From positions 59,988 to 123,987 of the forward strand of contig VTPC01008100.1 of the NCBI GenBank assembly GCA_011009095.1: a stretch of DNA of 64,000 nucleotides, read 5' to 3'. A program made the position numbers and the translations under genes. Under the pieces are notes generated by a model that was not told the origin of the DNA, ran no database searches, and saw only the letters and a list, made by a program, of their open reading frames with translations. Of this stretch, positions 1 to 11,823 are shown one piece after another. Source of the DNA: Ignelater luminosus (Eukaryota; Arthropoda; Insecta; Coleoptera; Elateridae). How positions within the stretch are numbered: position 1 is the first letter of the stretch; each line of letters begins with the position of its first letter.

Positions 1-1899
1 TATAAAAGACACTGACGTCTATTATTGTTCATTTTGAATTCCTTATATTTTTAACATAAATGTACTGACCAATTTTTCGGTAGTCTCCGCGTCGGCGCTT
101 AGAGCCACCAACTGAGATTTAGCTGGCCTAGGACCATAGGAATCCTAGTTAAACTAGAGTTAAGTTTATATGTAACGCAAGGTTATGTTACAAATTTCAA
201 GAAGAATGAAGGTAAGTTTGAAATTACAAAATAATTAATCCCGTGGAAATTGCTGTTCCAGTATTCACCTGCACCACTAAGAAAAGCTAGGCTGAAATTC
301 TCATAAATAATAACGTTAGTAAGACTTTTGCAATTAGCTATAGCTTAGTATTGTGTTATTATTCCATTGTACGTATTTACTGTTTATATATTTTACTTTT
401 TTTTCGCAAAACATAAATACTGTAAGGGGACTTGACATGTAGTAACTACTTATAATTCTTATCATTATTCTGCAAGCATTTAGGTACAAACATCTTAAAA
501 TTCTAGCTAGAACTGCTAGCTTACAGATTTATTATATGTTTAAGATAATTATTTAGCAGCATGTATTTAACATTCCACACGGCTATTCCATCATTCATTA
601 ACTAATTTTAGTGCCTATAAATCTCGTCTTTGTTAAAAAGTACATGGGATGGCATTTTAGGGAGTAAATTGCAATTTACACTTTTTGTTTTCATCATCTT
701 TACTGACAATGAGAATTCAACAAAAATGATAATTTCAGTTTTCATGCTACATAACAATATTATACTGCGGTATCCCCTGTATTAGCTGTAAAAACTAAGA
801 TTCACATTTTTTATAAATTGTTTTCAATCTGTTATAAATTGGATAAAGAAATAAAAATAAAACCGAAATAAATGTTCTCCTTTTTAATGCAAAAATCCGA
901 TATTGTATTTCATAACGGTGAAGAGTTTCACAACGTTATATAAAAAATATTTCCTAATTAATTCTAAACACTTAACCGTTATCTTATCAATTTTGCCGAA
1001 ATAAAACGTTTCAGTTGAATCGCATTCTTTCCAATAAAAATCTGCGATCCAGAACTGCTTCTGCTTGAAACTATTCTATTTTAAGTAATAAACACATCAA
1101 GTTTTTATAAATTTTATAGGTGTAAACGCATTCCTTCGAGTTCACTGACTATTATTGAGTGCATTTATTAACGTTTCGAATTTTTATGGAAGCGCGGACA
1201 TGTCACTGTTAATTATACAAGTTATTTATACATTTTTTTGCATTTGCAGATGTGCAATTCCAATATGATAATTTTACTGTAGTGATATAAAGTAAAAGCA
1301 GATCGTAAAATACACCGCTGAGATCTTGCGAAACCGAAGACATGTTAGTGTTAGCAGTCTTCGCTTCTTGCTTTTCTTTTTCGCATATTAAATTATGTAA
1401 TACCCAATAAAATGCATTCAGCGGGTTTACTTGTGTTAGAGAAAAACTAGATTTAATTTGTGAAAGAATTTATAGGTATATCTCAGAACTTATCAGTATT
1501 CGCTTTCAGTACAATTCAAGTTTCCTAAAAGTAGTTGGAAATCAATTAACGTATACATCTACGAGTTAAAAATTCTTAGTGCGTACTAGAGGCGCCATCA
1601 ATGTTGTTATCCACTTAACAATTTAACTGAACTAAACCTTTTACACAGTATAACTGGTGTAATGGAGACAATAACACATTAAATCATTAATCGTTGCTGT
1701 CAGTTAATTACAAGGGAATTTCTCTCGTATTTTTAGTCATTTTCCACGGATTCTGACAAGCTAAAACGTGATGTGGCTGTATTATTGTTTTCAAAATTTC
1801 AGATCTCCCTTTATGTTTTATTTTTATTGTGAAGTGAATAATAAACATTTCGAACTAAACAGAAATAAAATGTGAATGTACGAATGGTTACGAGATTTG
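1..1899. other. AT-rich sequence, no gene seen
   Basis: No reading frame of useful length or recognisable protein similarity was found on either strand. The composition is strongly AT-rich, like most of the window. Confidence 0.6.
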
Positions 1900-2170
1900 T
1901 ATAAAATTTTAATGTTTGAATTTAAATTTTGTATTCTACCTCTCCGTTGAAATCTCCAACACATTCAATATGTTTCTCACCAGATATACAGCAACGCGGC
2001 GCATTCGTTCTGTGTTTAAAAGGGTTCCGTCACACTTTACTGCTTCTAACTTATAACGAATACTATAAAACAGAGCTTACATCTATCCAATTAACTATTT
2101 ATTCACCATTTTCCTCTAACAGGTTAAGAATACTTGGGTAGGTGGTCTAGGGAGTAAATATCAAACAAAA
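1900..2170 (+). repeat. Dispersed repeat, copy A
   Basis: This stretch is clearly similar to 5790-6025 in the same orientation. The best-preserved core begins at the shared string AAAGGGTTCCGTCACACTTT (about 2018 here, 5878 there). It continues through a shared ATCTATCCAATTAACT and ends near a shared TAGGTGGTCTA. A short plus-strand ORF at 1929-2141 lies inside the repeat and is not conserved as protein in the second copy. It is most likely a non-coding transposable-element fragment of unknown class. Confidence 0.7.
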
Positions 2171-4490
2171 TGCAGTTGCTATTTCTGAGACTATTTCCAC
2201 TAATTCAAATTATCGACAATTTTGCTGACAGCAACTGTCAGATTTTTTATTTGAAAGTATTTTGTTACAAATTTTCTTTGAGAAACAGTTTGACCAAATA
2301 TCCCTCATGCATGTCAAGATATCCTATAATTTGACACGCACTTGAGATGCTACTTATGAAAGTAGACCTGATTTATATTGCATTAGAAAAATAAAAGCCT
2401 TAATAGTAAAAGAGGAAAAAATAAGCGATAATTTGATTTTATTGATAATAATAAAGCTTATGAATTTATTGCTATTGGAAAATAACATTTTGTGAGCACT
2501 GGAGAGAGCTAATAATAGGAAGTTTGTTCCCATTTAAATATTTTGAATACTAAAGTAGTTAAGGAGAAATCATTTTTTATTTGTCTGAAGTTTTCTAAAT
2601 TATTACTGAGCAACTCTGCTGCAAGCTAGATAACACTTTCCAAGATTACAATCCTTATTCAAGATCTTAGTAAAATTGAGGAAAATTCCATCGTGGACAA
2701 TAAGTTCTAAAAAGTGCTATGCAGAAAGCTTGTTTTGTCAAAGTTTGATTATTGTAATTTTGTTTATGATCCATAGATTAACTTATTTGGTTTTGCTAGT
2801 ATTGTAAAAATGCAAAATTCTGAACTGCATTTAATATCAGGTATTAGGAAATTAACAAAGCCTTAATAGACTATCGATTACTGGGTTCCTGTATTTATTA
2901 CAGCAGATCTACAATATTTCATGTGTATAGTAATCCTCTTACAGGCGATTCGAAATTATGTGCAGAAGAAATACCGTGGTTTTCTCTCTCTGAGAATTAG
3001 GTATTCTAACTAATATAGAGTGAGTGTTGTCTCGTTTGGATTAACTTGACATTAGTACTCACAGCACCAGGCTTCAAAAAGCCTAAAAACTTTCTGGATA
3101 ATACAGAAACTGCTTTGCAGAAAGAGCAACCCCAACATTATTCAAAATATCTATAATTTCATAATGGCATAGCATTAAGATATCTCAGTATTTTCCTCAA
3201 ATCCATCACGTTCTTATTTTTTCTCGCCTTTTTGACTACATTAAATTCTCGTTATTAAAAATATAATTTTCAGTATACATTTTGTCTTAAAGATAGGCAA
3301 CTTCTCTTACACCAGTTTACACATCAACGCTGCGGTTAGAGATTTTTCTCGCAAGTTTGTTAAATCTAGTATGCTGAGCTAACTGATTTGCTAAGCTAAT
3401 TGCTTGGGCATTCATCTTAGCGTAATAACAATTTTAGTGTTTGCATTGTTTTACTTAATTAGTTTGATTAGATTAATTTTGTGACACATTGTCATCAACT
3501 ATGCATTACAATACATCTCTTTAGTAATGGAGAAAAATACATTTAGAGTTTCGGGATGGCAAATGTAGGTCGGCATTCACTGAATACAATATAATCAGGC
3601 GCAAAAGATACGCGATGTCTGGCTTGGTTAGTCTGAGTGGAAAAGTCAGAGAACTGTCTCCTGCCAGCTTGCAAAGGTAACCACTCCTGTTACAGGTACA
3701 CCTGTATATCCAGCAGTTGATATGGATGACAACATCGCGCTTCTTCGCGGCGTATTTCACCTGAGACGTGAATGCCGTCATCTGAGAAATGGGAACCTTG
3801 ATAGACTATATCGAGAATAAAAACTCGTAACTTGGTTTTTGGTGAATAGGTAAAATAAATCTTGTTGGCGAGACTTGTTTGGTTATTCAGCACAGAAGTT
3901 TGGGTGATTAGTTGCTGGTTTGAGTATGACAGTAATGAGAGTTATCTATCTTATGGCAAGCGGAAGATTGTCATTCAGGTCCTGGGACTGGCCAAAAACT
4001 TGAACTAGGAAGGTGGGCAAGTGGTGTTTGCATATTTCTTTAATCTCGATGGTAATGATCCATGAAGCATTCTTAAGATCACTTGGTCCTGTTCGATTAC
4101 CGTCTTCACTATCTGCCGTCTATCGGAGGAATTTCAGCCAATTACAGACTTTCTCGAATAGATTAAAACGATTCAGTCGAAGCAATTCGCAACACCACTG
4201 ATTTTTTTCTTTTTGCGTAGTAACTCCACTATCTGGACATGGCACCTTTGGAGCAGATGAATCAGTAATTATCGATTATAAATTATAATTTATAATGAGG
4301 AAAACAAAGATTTTATAAGTGCGGATGTCAACTTGATATGCCACCGGGCAGGACAAATGGAAGAGAGCTACGCTTCTGGACGATGTCACAGCATTACTTA
4401 GTTTTCTTGGTTCCAAAAAACTCTTTGAAGATATTATTATAGTGATAATAATGCAGACTAATATGTGATGCGATACGAACTGTAGTTATG
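2171..4490. other. Non-coding stretch with short unrecognised ORFs
   Basis: Nothing recognisable was found. The part at about 3520-4200 is less AT-rich and holds overlapping minus-strand ORFs of 86 and 67 codons and a plus-strand ORF of 62 codons. None shows a family motif I can name. This part could be an old retrotransposon fragment, but that is only a guess from its composition. Confidence 0.4.
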
Positions 4491-4970
4491 TATTATAGGG
4501 TGCTGAATCGGCGGAAGCAACTTAATAAATTATTAAAATATTTTGACACTAAACTTTATTTAGATTTTTTGAAGGGCGTTGCAAGATGATACACACTGAG
4601 CGATTTTAGCATTTTATGATAACTCAACTAGAATTTATTTGAAGAAAGGTGTGTGCATTATACATGCTATGCGCATAGTTCAGTAGCAACATCAAATAGG
4701 CCTGTAGATTTTCACAGTCAACTATTTCTATTAATTACCTGTGATTGTCACTACATGACATGTATTATGCACACACCTTTCTTCAAATATCTTCTAATTG
4801 AGTTATCATAAAATGCTGAGATTGCTCAGTGTGTATCATCTTGCAACGCCTTTCAAAAAACCTAAATAAAGTTTAGTGCTAAAATAATTAGGGGAGCTAA
4901 TATCTAAACATTTCAAAATTAGCATGGAATTTCCTAAGTTGCATCCGCCGATTCAGTACCCGGTATATTA
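4491..4970. repeat. Foldback (long inverted repeat) element
   Basis: The two arms, about 4491-4671 and 4754-4970, are near-reverse complements around a spacer of about 80 bp. Shared landmarks in inverted order are CTGAATCGGCGGA, ACTAAACTTTATTTAG, GTTGCAAGATGATACACACT, CATTTTATGATAACTCAA and TTTGAAGAAAGGTGTGTGCA. The right arm carries about 35 extra bases near 4885-4920. No coding capacity is evident. The structure fits a foldback element or MITE, or two copies of one repeat inserted head to head. The outer limits are approximate, because weak similarity may extend further out. Confidence 0.8.
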
Positions 4971-4975
4971 CCATG

Positions 4976-5789
4976 CGTGATGCAGTCGTGAACACATTAT
5001 TGCTGTTGTAGTAAAAATATTTCAAGTACTGCCAAGCCATAATATGCTTCTGAAATTTTACTGCAAGCCCGCCTGTGCCACTGGTAGTTGATGTGGTGTC
5101 ACGAAGTATGTAGTTTTTCGCGCCTTTTTTCTGATTCGCATTATTGTATGTAGATAACGTAGGTATACACATTAAGTGAGCCTCTTTTAAAACAATAATT
5201 ATTCAGATTTCCTATTCGATTATGTTATTTATTGTTTAGTATTTGTTACTCGTGAATATTTTATTATTTTATTAACAATCTAACAGTTTAACATTTGTTT
5301 GTTTGCATTACAATACATTTTGACATCAAAAAATGCCTGATGATTTAATGTGTGTTTCTGGAGAATTTAAGACTTTGCTTTTTATTTGTTTACGACCATA
5401 TGAATAGTGACCTAGGAACCATTTTTTGCTACCACTTCTTTATTTACTGAATCACGCCCTGCTCATCGCCGTGTTAGCCGACGCTAACCTTTTTTTTAAA
5501 GTTTAAAATAAAAACAGAAAATCTTTGACTTAATTTGCATGATGTGTCTAACTTTCTAAGCAAGACAAGTGCAGTTATAGATTTTAAAAGCAAAATAAGT
5601 TTGATTTTTTATTAAATATGGTACATAGTACGTAATACAAACAGGAGTTACAACATAACTATAAATATCATAGCATCACTATTTCAGAATAATCTTTCTT
5701 TATGAAGACTGAAAGTAAATCGAAAGAATGACCCACAAAATCTCAATAATAAAAGTAAAAAAATTATTTTAATTTTATTTCTAACTTCT
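4976..5789. other. AT-rich sequence, no gene seen
   Basis: A 91-codon minus-strand ORF (4897-5172) starts here and runs into the right arm of the foldback element. It resembles no family I know and is probably fortuitous. Nothing else was seen. Confidence 0.5.
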
Positions 5790-6025
5790 CGTTTTTCCCA
5801 TTATAGCATATAAGATACTTTTTTTTGCTGTAGTACATTCAATGTAGCAACGCAGCATGAATTCTAATATTTACTTTAAAAGGGTTCCGTCACACTTTAC
5901 TGCTCTTGATTTTTAACGAATGACCATAAAACAGAACTTTATATCTATCCAATTAACTCTTTATCCACCATTTCCTTATAACAAGTTAAGAGGAGTTCAC
6001 TAGGTGGTCTAACAAGAAAATATGA
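5790..6025 (+). repeat. Dispersed repeat, copy B
   Basis: This is the second copy of the repeat at 1900-2170, in the same orientation, with scattered substitutions and small indels. It shares GGGTTCCGTCACACTTTACT, ATCTATCCAATTAACT and TAGGTGGTCTA. No coding sequence is conserved between the copies. Confidence 0.7.
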
Positions 6026-7604
6026 TCCATACACGATTACTATTTCCAAGAAGATAAGACAAAGACAATGTAGTTGATATAAAGAAAGTAACCACCATTC
6101 CTAGTAGATGTATTTCAATCTCAAATATATTTCTTACTTGCTTACATAAATACTTCGAACTTATAAAACACACAGTCCTTATGGGTGCCTGGTGAATGAT
6201 CACGGCCATTGATCAGTTCGTTATTGTCAATTGCTTTAAGAGAAAGAGTAAACGTCTCTTAGTCCAGCCGGCGCTATAAGATTATTTGTTCCGCAACGAA
6301 TCAACGGATTTCTGTCCTATCTTTTTCGACGGATCCATTGCTACATTGCAGGAAAGAGACGAAGAAGTGTATGTCTAAGAGTCTTTCAGATAAATACATT
6401 GTCCATCAACCTGGAGATGCTGGTTTTTGCGACAAAGCTGCGACATTAAAAGACATGACTGACATACTGATGTTCTTATTGTTGTTAAAATGTTTTGTAT
6501 AGTTGGTTTCACTACACTCTATACAAGTGAAAAATTTTACTGAAATGAAAGATGCATGTTATCGTTTTTCTCAAATAATAATAATAATCTGGTTAATAAA
6601 TTAAAAGCAATCCGCTGAGATCGTTAATATCTTTATCCATTATTTTGCAACCGGAACGAGTTGTACTAAAGAGTTTATGTAGTTTAATTAAATTTTATTT
6701 TATTATAGTTTATAATCTATAAAAACGTCATATTTTAGTCAAGGATGTTATTCGTGAAAAAGGTTCAAAATTAGATTTTCTCCAAAACTACATTCGTTTC
6801 GGTAACAATAACACAGACATTTTAATATTGTCGTTGAAGTCAAATCTAGATTTCAAGATAGACTGCTCAAGTTGATGAATTTTATTGCCAAGAAGCAACA
6901 AAGCTTTTCTCATGTTAAAAACTTGCTAGACACATTACCTGCAATTTTATATCACAAATTCACACCTAAAAGAAAATGAAGACAAGACACATAGGTACGT
7001 GTCTTGCATGCCTTTATTTCTCGCAATGCAACAAATATTAACAGAAGTAACAGTTCTGATTGCTTTTTCTAGGTATCTGAAGCAATTACTCTATAAAAAG
7101 AAAAAACAAGCAAGTTAGTTTTATATCTCATAGCGCACTGCAATCAAATATAGTTATGTATAAAGACTAACATTATCTTTCTACGTTTACACTGCATTCA
7201 AGTCAGGTAAGTATTGAAAATAACACCAAGGATGTGCCAATGGATTTCATTTTTCACTTGCGTCTTGTAAGATAAACTTTCAAGATAAAAGGTAGGGAAC
7301 AGTGGCGTCCACTCATTCATATAGTGTTTCGTCTAATTTCTGTGATTTAAAATTCTTGCCTTTTTATCAGCCCAAATTAACAAACAGAAAACAAAGGTTT
7401 GATCGTTTTCAAAAGGCGATTTGAAAAATTTAGTCAGTAAATCAGACATTATACGCTTAAACATAAATCATTTTGCGACATTACTTTCATGAGTTGACCA
7501 TGCCGAAATACTATTATTGATGGAACAACATCAATTACCATGCTGTTTGATATTTGTTCCCGTAATGTTTTACATCGAAAATAGTGAATGTCTGAAGTTT
7601 CTAC
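6026..7604. other. AT-rich sequence, no gene seen
   Basis: Only short ORFs without recognisable motifs were found. The last bases before 7605 are the flank of the mariner insertion. Confidence 0.5.
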
Positions 7605-7606
7605 TA

Positions 7607-7637
7607 AAGGGTTTTCCAATAAGAGGTGTAATTTTGA
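7607..7637 (+). repeat. Left terminal inverted repeat of the mariner element
   Basis: These 31 bases pair with 8881-8911 in inverted orientation with one mismatch, at base 24. They are preceded by the TA target duplication. Confidence 0.95.
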
Positions 7638-7720
7638 ATAGCCTGCTATTTCGGTAGATGTCACTTTTGAAGCTATCATTTTTTGACATTTGACAAGTAG
7701 AAACTACGCCATTAATAAAT

Positions 7721-8806
7721 ATGGAACGATACACGCTTCAACAACGCATTGAAATTATTAAAATTCACTATAAAAATGGTGAAAATTTGGCAGAGACGGT
7801 TCGTAAAACTCGAACATTTTTGGGTCACCGTGAAGCACCTTGTCGGACCGCAATACAGAAATTGGTGAAAAAATTCGAGCTCTTGGGACAAGTTAGTGAT
7901 GTGAAGAATAAAACCCGTGCACGTCGCTCAAGAACAGCCGAGAATATTGCTGTTGTAGCCGAAAGTGTTAAAGAAAACCCAGGTTTGTCCATTCCTCGTC
8001 GTTCTTTGGAATTAGCCATTCCACAAACGTCATTACACCGTATTTTGCATAAAGATTTGGGTCTTAAGGCTTATAAAGTCCAGTTAACACAAGAACTCAA
8101 GCCGGCCGATCATCAACAACGTCGTGTCTTTGCTGATTGGGTCGTTGAAATGCATGAAAATGATCCAGAATTCCATCGAAAAATCATCTTGAGTGATGAG
8201 GCCCATTTCCACCTCGGTGGCTTCGTCAACAAGCAAAATTGTCGGATCTGGGGCTCAGAAAATCCAAGAGTTATTGTTGAAAAGTCTCTCTATCCTCAAC
8301 GTGTGACTGTTTGGTGCGGTTTATGGTCCGGCGGAGTCATTGGACCTTACTTTTTCGAAAATGAGGCTGGAGCAACAGTTACGGTGACTGGATTGCGCTA
8401 TCGAGAGATGATTAACGATTTTTTATGGCCGGAATTGGATGGTATTGATCTGGACAACGTTTACTTTCAACAAGACGGCGCTACGTGCCACACAAGCAAC
8501 GAAACCATTGATCTTTTACGGAAAAAGTTTCCGGACCGTGTTATCTCTCGAAGAGGTGATCACAATTGGCCACCGAGATCTTGTGATTTAACACCTTGCG
8601 ACTTCTTTCTTTGGGGCCACGTGAAAGAGAAGGTCTACGCCAACAGCCCAGCGTCGATTCAAGACCTCAAAGATGGAATTCGTGAGGCTATCGAGGACAT
8701 AGGGCAGCCACTTTGCGATTTGGTTATGGAAAATTTCATGAAAAGGATATTGTCCTGTAAGCGTGGTCGTGGTGGTCATTTGCCTGATGTTATTTTCCAC
8801 TATTAA
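7721..8806 (+). CDS. Mariner-family DD41D transposase
   Basis: This 361-residue protein cuts and pastes its own element. The N-terminal 110 residues or so look like paired helix-turn-helix DNA-binding domains and include RTAIQKLVKKF and TSLHRILHKDLGLKAYK. The catalytic core follows. The first Asp is D159 in ILSDEAHFHLGG and the second is D252 in FQQDGATCHTSN. The third, by alignment with mariner SPDLAPSD, is D294 in CDLTPCDFFLWG. There are 41 residues between the second and third, so this is the DD41D (rosa-like) group described in insects and not classic DD34D mariner. The length is typical of full-length mariner-family enzymes. There is no stop or frameshift, and the ATG lies 114 bp inside the left TIR end. 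Family identification is firm; the group name rests on my residue count. Confidence 0.93.
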   Translation: MERYTLQQRIEIIKIHYKNGENLAETVRKTRTFLGHREAPCRTAIQKLVKKFELLGQVSDVKNKTRARRSRTAENIAVVAESVKENPGLSIPRRSLELAIPQTSLHRILHKDLGLKAYKVQLTQELKPADHQQRRVFADWVVEMHENDPEFHRKIILSDEAHFHLGGFVNKQNCRIWGSENPRVIVEKSLYPQRVTVWCGLWSGGVIGPYFFENEAGATVTVTGLRYREMINDFLWPELDGIDLDNVYFQQDGATCHTSNETIDLLRKKFPDRVISRRGDHNWPPRSCDLTPCDFFLWGHVKEKVYANSPASIQDLKDGIREAIEDIGQPLCDLVMENFMKRILSCKRGRGGHLPDVIFHY

Positions 8807-8880
8807 CGGCCTACCTTCCTCTTTATAATGAAATAAACATCCGATCATTTATATTAAAAAATGGCACTTTTCTTTGAATA

Positions 8881-8911
8881 TCAAAATAACACCTCTTATT
8901 GGAAAACCCTT
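8881..8911 (-). repeat. Right terminal inverted repeat of the mariner element
   Basis: This is the inverted partner of 7607-7637, followed by TA at 8912-8913. Confidence 0.95.
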
Positions 8912-8913
8912 TA

Positions 8914-9870
8914 TAACTAAATACAAACTAGACACAACAAATTATTATAGCGCTTTCAAAATGACATGTCTTCGAAAACAGCTCATGATTTCCAGTTCAG
9001 AGGAATAAGATCTGAACTTCTCAAAGGCCAACCTTCGGTAGTGATGCAAGCAAAAATGTTTCTTGACATAGCAGTTATGAGATTATTGTGCCTTTACAAG
9101 CGAGAGCTAAATTCTGTTAGAAGGACCATTTTTAACCATTATTAAACACGGTCGTATTAAAAGATTTCGCAACTTCTTGTGACATATCCTCTTGGTATGC
9201 ACTCGAGTACTGATTTTCACCCTGCTTCAGCAAAAATAAATAACAGTTACTTCCTGATGAAAAGCTGTCCACTACATTATCACAAAGAAAAAGTGATGTC
9301 TTCTTTACACCCTTGAAATATTTTTCTTTGCTTCACGGACAAGTCTTGTGGTGTTTTTTCAATAATGGAGATTTTATTGTCCGTTTATTACATATCGCCA
9401 AAGAAGACACTTTCCGCTGTCAGTCAGATTTCTTTCGAAAGGGAAGTGAACTTGTCATTTGATAGAGGACGCGGCGGTACGCTCTTATGTGTAGATTCTC
9501 TCTTGTTTTGAAGGATCCTGTTTCATCGACCCTGTCGGTAAAGCTTCAGTGTTGTTTATAACGTTTAAATGACTAAAAAATAAACATTTATGGAATCTCC
9601 AATTCGACTAGTTTAGCTTTACTGTAAACATGCACTTATTATTTTCCAGCAGCGTAAACAGCTAATTAATGCTAAAAGGTAACATTAACTAAAACTAGAT
9701 ATTATCGAAACGCAACCTAAATTGTATTTCTGTACCTTGTATCGAGTTGGAACAATTAACTTTATAGCATATCTTTGTTAATGGAACAGAACAAACAGAT
9801 AAATTGAAACAAACATTTCTTATTTTTAGTAATAACAAAAATTAGACATTTCGAATTTTAAAATTAATGC
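8914..9870. other. Non-coding stretch, nothing recognised
   Basis: No ORF of useful length and no repeat was recognised. Confidence 0.5.
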
Positions 9871-9879
9871 TTAATGTGG

Positions 9880-10300
9880 CCTCACGTGCCTTCTCGCAAA
9901 CTATTGATGCATTGTGGCACTGATTCCACTAATTTGTGACACGTAGATAGTATTTTTCGTCTCTGAACCATATTTGAATATTTGCTGTCTTTTGTTTTTT
10001 TAAATAGCCTACAAATCTTCAATGAGGTTTGTGTGCAAAGAGCTCCCTAGTCAATCCAAAACAGTCCAACTATAGTTTTTGAAGAATCTTATCATTTGTC
10101 CAGTGAATAACAAGACGTTTTGTTTAAATATACCCTCGTCAGCCTTTGGCGTTCTAGAACCAATCTTTTCAGCAATGATAGTTGGTACTTACTTCATCAA
10201 TCCAGAGATAGGCGTTAATCAACCAAATCCATAAGAAAATAAACATCCCCAAGATATTGTTCAAAAGAATGTTTGGTAACACAAATATTAAGTGTTTTTT
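9880..10300 (-). pseudogene. Tc1-like transposase remnant (C-terminal half)
   Basis: On the minus strand, broken frames give recognisable Tc1 blocks in the right order. They are a SWGCLFSYGFG motif near 10250, a GIFKQN block where the second catalytic Asp should follow (near 10135), a degraded form of the PDLNPIENLW block with its glutamate still present (NLIEDL, near 10030), and a C-terminal LVES block near 9920. Stops and frameshifts interrupt it throughout and the second Asp is lost. No terminal repeats were found. It is a dead fragment unrelated to the neighbouring intact mariner. It was identified by motif order only. Confidence 0.7.
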
Positions 10301-11823
10301 CAATTAATCTGTTCGATACTGTAGTTGTTTTGGAATATACATTTTTTAATTGCGACAAATAAATAATCACACTCATCACAACAAGAAGTGATATAAAACC
10401 TTTTCTTTCAGTTTTTGTTCTTAGACACCACCAGACATACTATGTGTTGAGCATCTTTCTTGTATTTGTATCGTTTTCATTCATGTACTTCATCGTATCT
10501 AGTTAAGAGTATAATAAAGCGTTACCTGACCAAGATACCAGAAAGCAGTTCTTGATTTTGTAATTCTACGCCTGTAAAGTAGACGCGCAGGTATCTAGGT
10601 TCATTTTGAACAATAAATGTGTACATAAAAGATAACTTAAAGAAACTGAGCTCCATATTTGGGTTTATCACGCTTCAGATTTTAGGGCAGCCGTCTACAA
10701 AAAATAGAAAAGCTTTATGTACTAGTTGGATTGTTTTCGCATATTGGCGACAAAGCTCGTAGCGACGTCACTATCCAAAAACATATTTACAGAAACCGAA
10801 AATCTAGAAGTTTAAAAACCGTATTTGTTATTTACATAGTGGATTCTCCTGTTGAATGAGACTGAAGTCTCAACGGTGTGGCAAACACAATATTGACATT
10901 GTGAATAAGAGACCAATCAGGCACTTTTATTTAGATTGAAATAAACTTAATGATAGTAAATTAACTTTACTAACTTTTAGTTATATATAGCTGCAGATAT
11001 TACAGCACTGAACATATCATACTGACTACTGAGTTAATCAGTCACTATAAATGCACTAAATGAGACTTTTCTAAGAATAGCAAATCGGTTTCTCTTCTAT
11101 TAGCAAATGAAAGAAAGTTACTAAATCTTAAATAAAACATCAAAAAGCATTTAGATTATACGATCTGTTTATTAGACAAACAATTCCTAGATAAGGAGCA
11201 ATTATCAGTTGTTTCTGCTGGTTATCTTATCTGTGGGCTGGGATTTGTGCTAATAAAAGCAATTTATTATGTAGATACAGTACGACTATAGTTCCAGAAA
11301 GCAACCATGGAAACCTTTGTTTGATAATGTGGTTTGTCACAGTATTATAAGGTATCAAAGAGGTGTAGGACCTTTCTTAGATTAGAAGTGCCATTTTCGA
11401 TTACACCACAAGAGCTCAAACTGGAAATAAATTAACTGCTTTTCACCTTCAAAACCTTTTTTTATAACAAACAGTTGTTCTGATTTGATATCATTGCACT
11501 GAAAGTACTTTCAAACGCCATTAGTACATTTCTGAAAATGAAACATTATCAGAAAGCAGTTGACATTCAAAAGAGGCGTGTATTTACATTTGAGAGATTT
11601 GGATGTTCTTAGTAAATTATTCCGTGGGTTTCCTTAGTGGTATTAATAATTTACAGTAATCTCATCTATTTTCAATTTCTACTGTAATTGAAGACCTTTT
11701 TTCAAAAACAACACAAGCTCAAAAATACTCATTTTGAGTTAAGCACACCATCTTAAAGAAAATAACCGTGTTTATTAGTAGCACAATCCATTTCCATCAA
11801 AAGTAGCACAGTGATGGATATAC
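10301..11823. other. Non-coding stretch, nothing recognised
   Basis: Short ORFs only. The 5' end of the following pseudogene may extend somewhat upstream into this stretch in a decayed form. Confidence 0.45.

Larger units (their letters stand above)
7607..8911 (+). mobile_element. Intact mariner-family transposon (DD41D type)
   Basis: The 1305-bp element is bounded by perfectly placed terminal inverted repeats. The first 31 bases (7607-7637, beginning AAGGGTTTTCCAATAAGAGG) match the reverse complement of 8881-8911 with one mismatch. Both ends are flanked by TA (7605-7606 and 8912-8913), the target duplication expected of Tc1/mariner elements. A single uninterrupted transposase gene fills most of the interior, followed by an AATAAA signal near 8830. 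The intact TIRs, TSD and ORF indicate recent insertion and possible activity. Confidence 0.95.

Noticed and set aside
3521..3893. Overlapping minus-strand ORFs as retrotransposon polyprotein
   Set aside because: One frame has a polyprotein-like feel, but no protease, polymerase or integrase motif can be pointed to.
7449..7679. Minus-strand ORF overlapping the left end of the mariner
   Set aside because: It crosses the transposon boundary at 7607, so it cannot be an old gene, and it shows no motif.
8588..8848. Minus-strand ORF inside the transposase gene
   Set aside because: It is a shadow of the well-supported transposase on the other strand.
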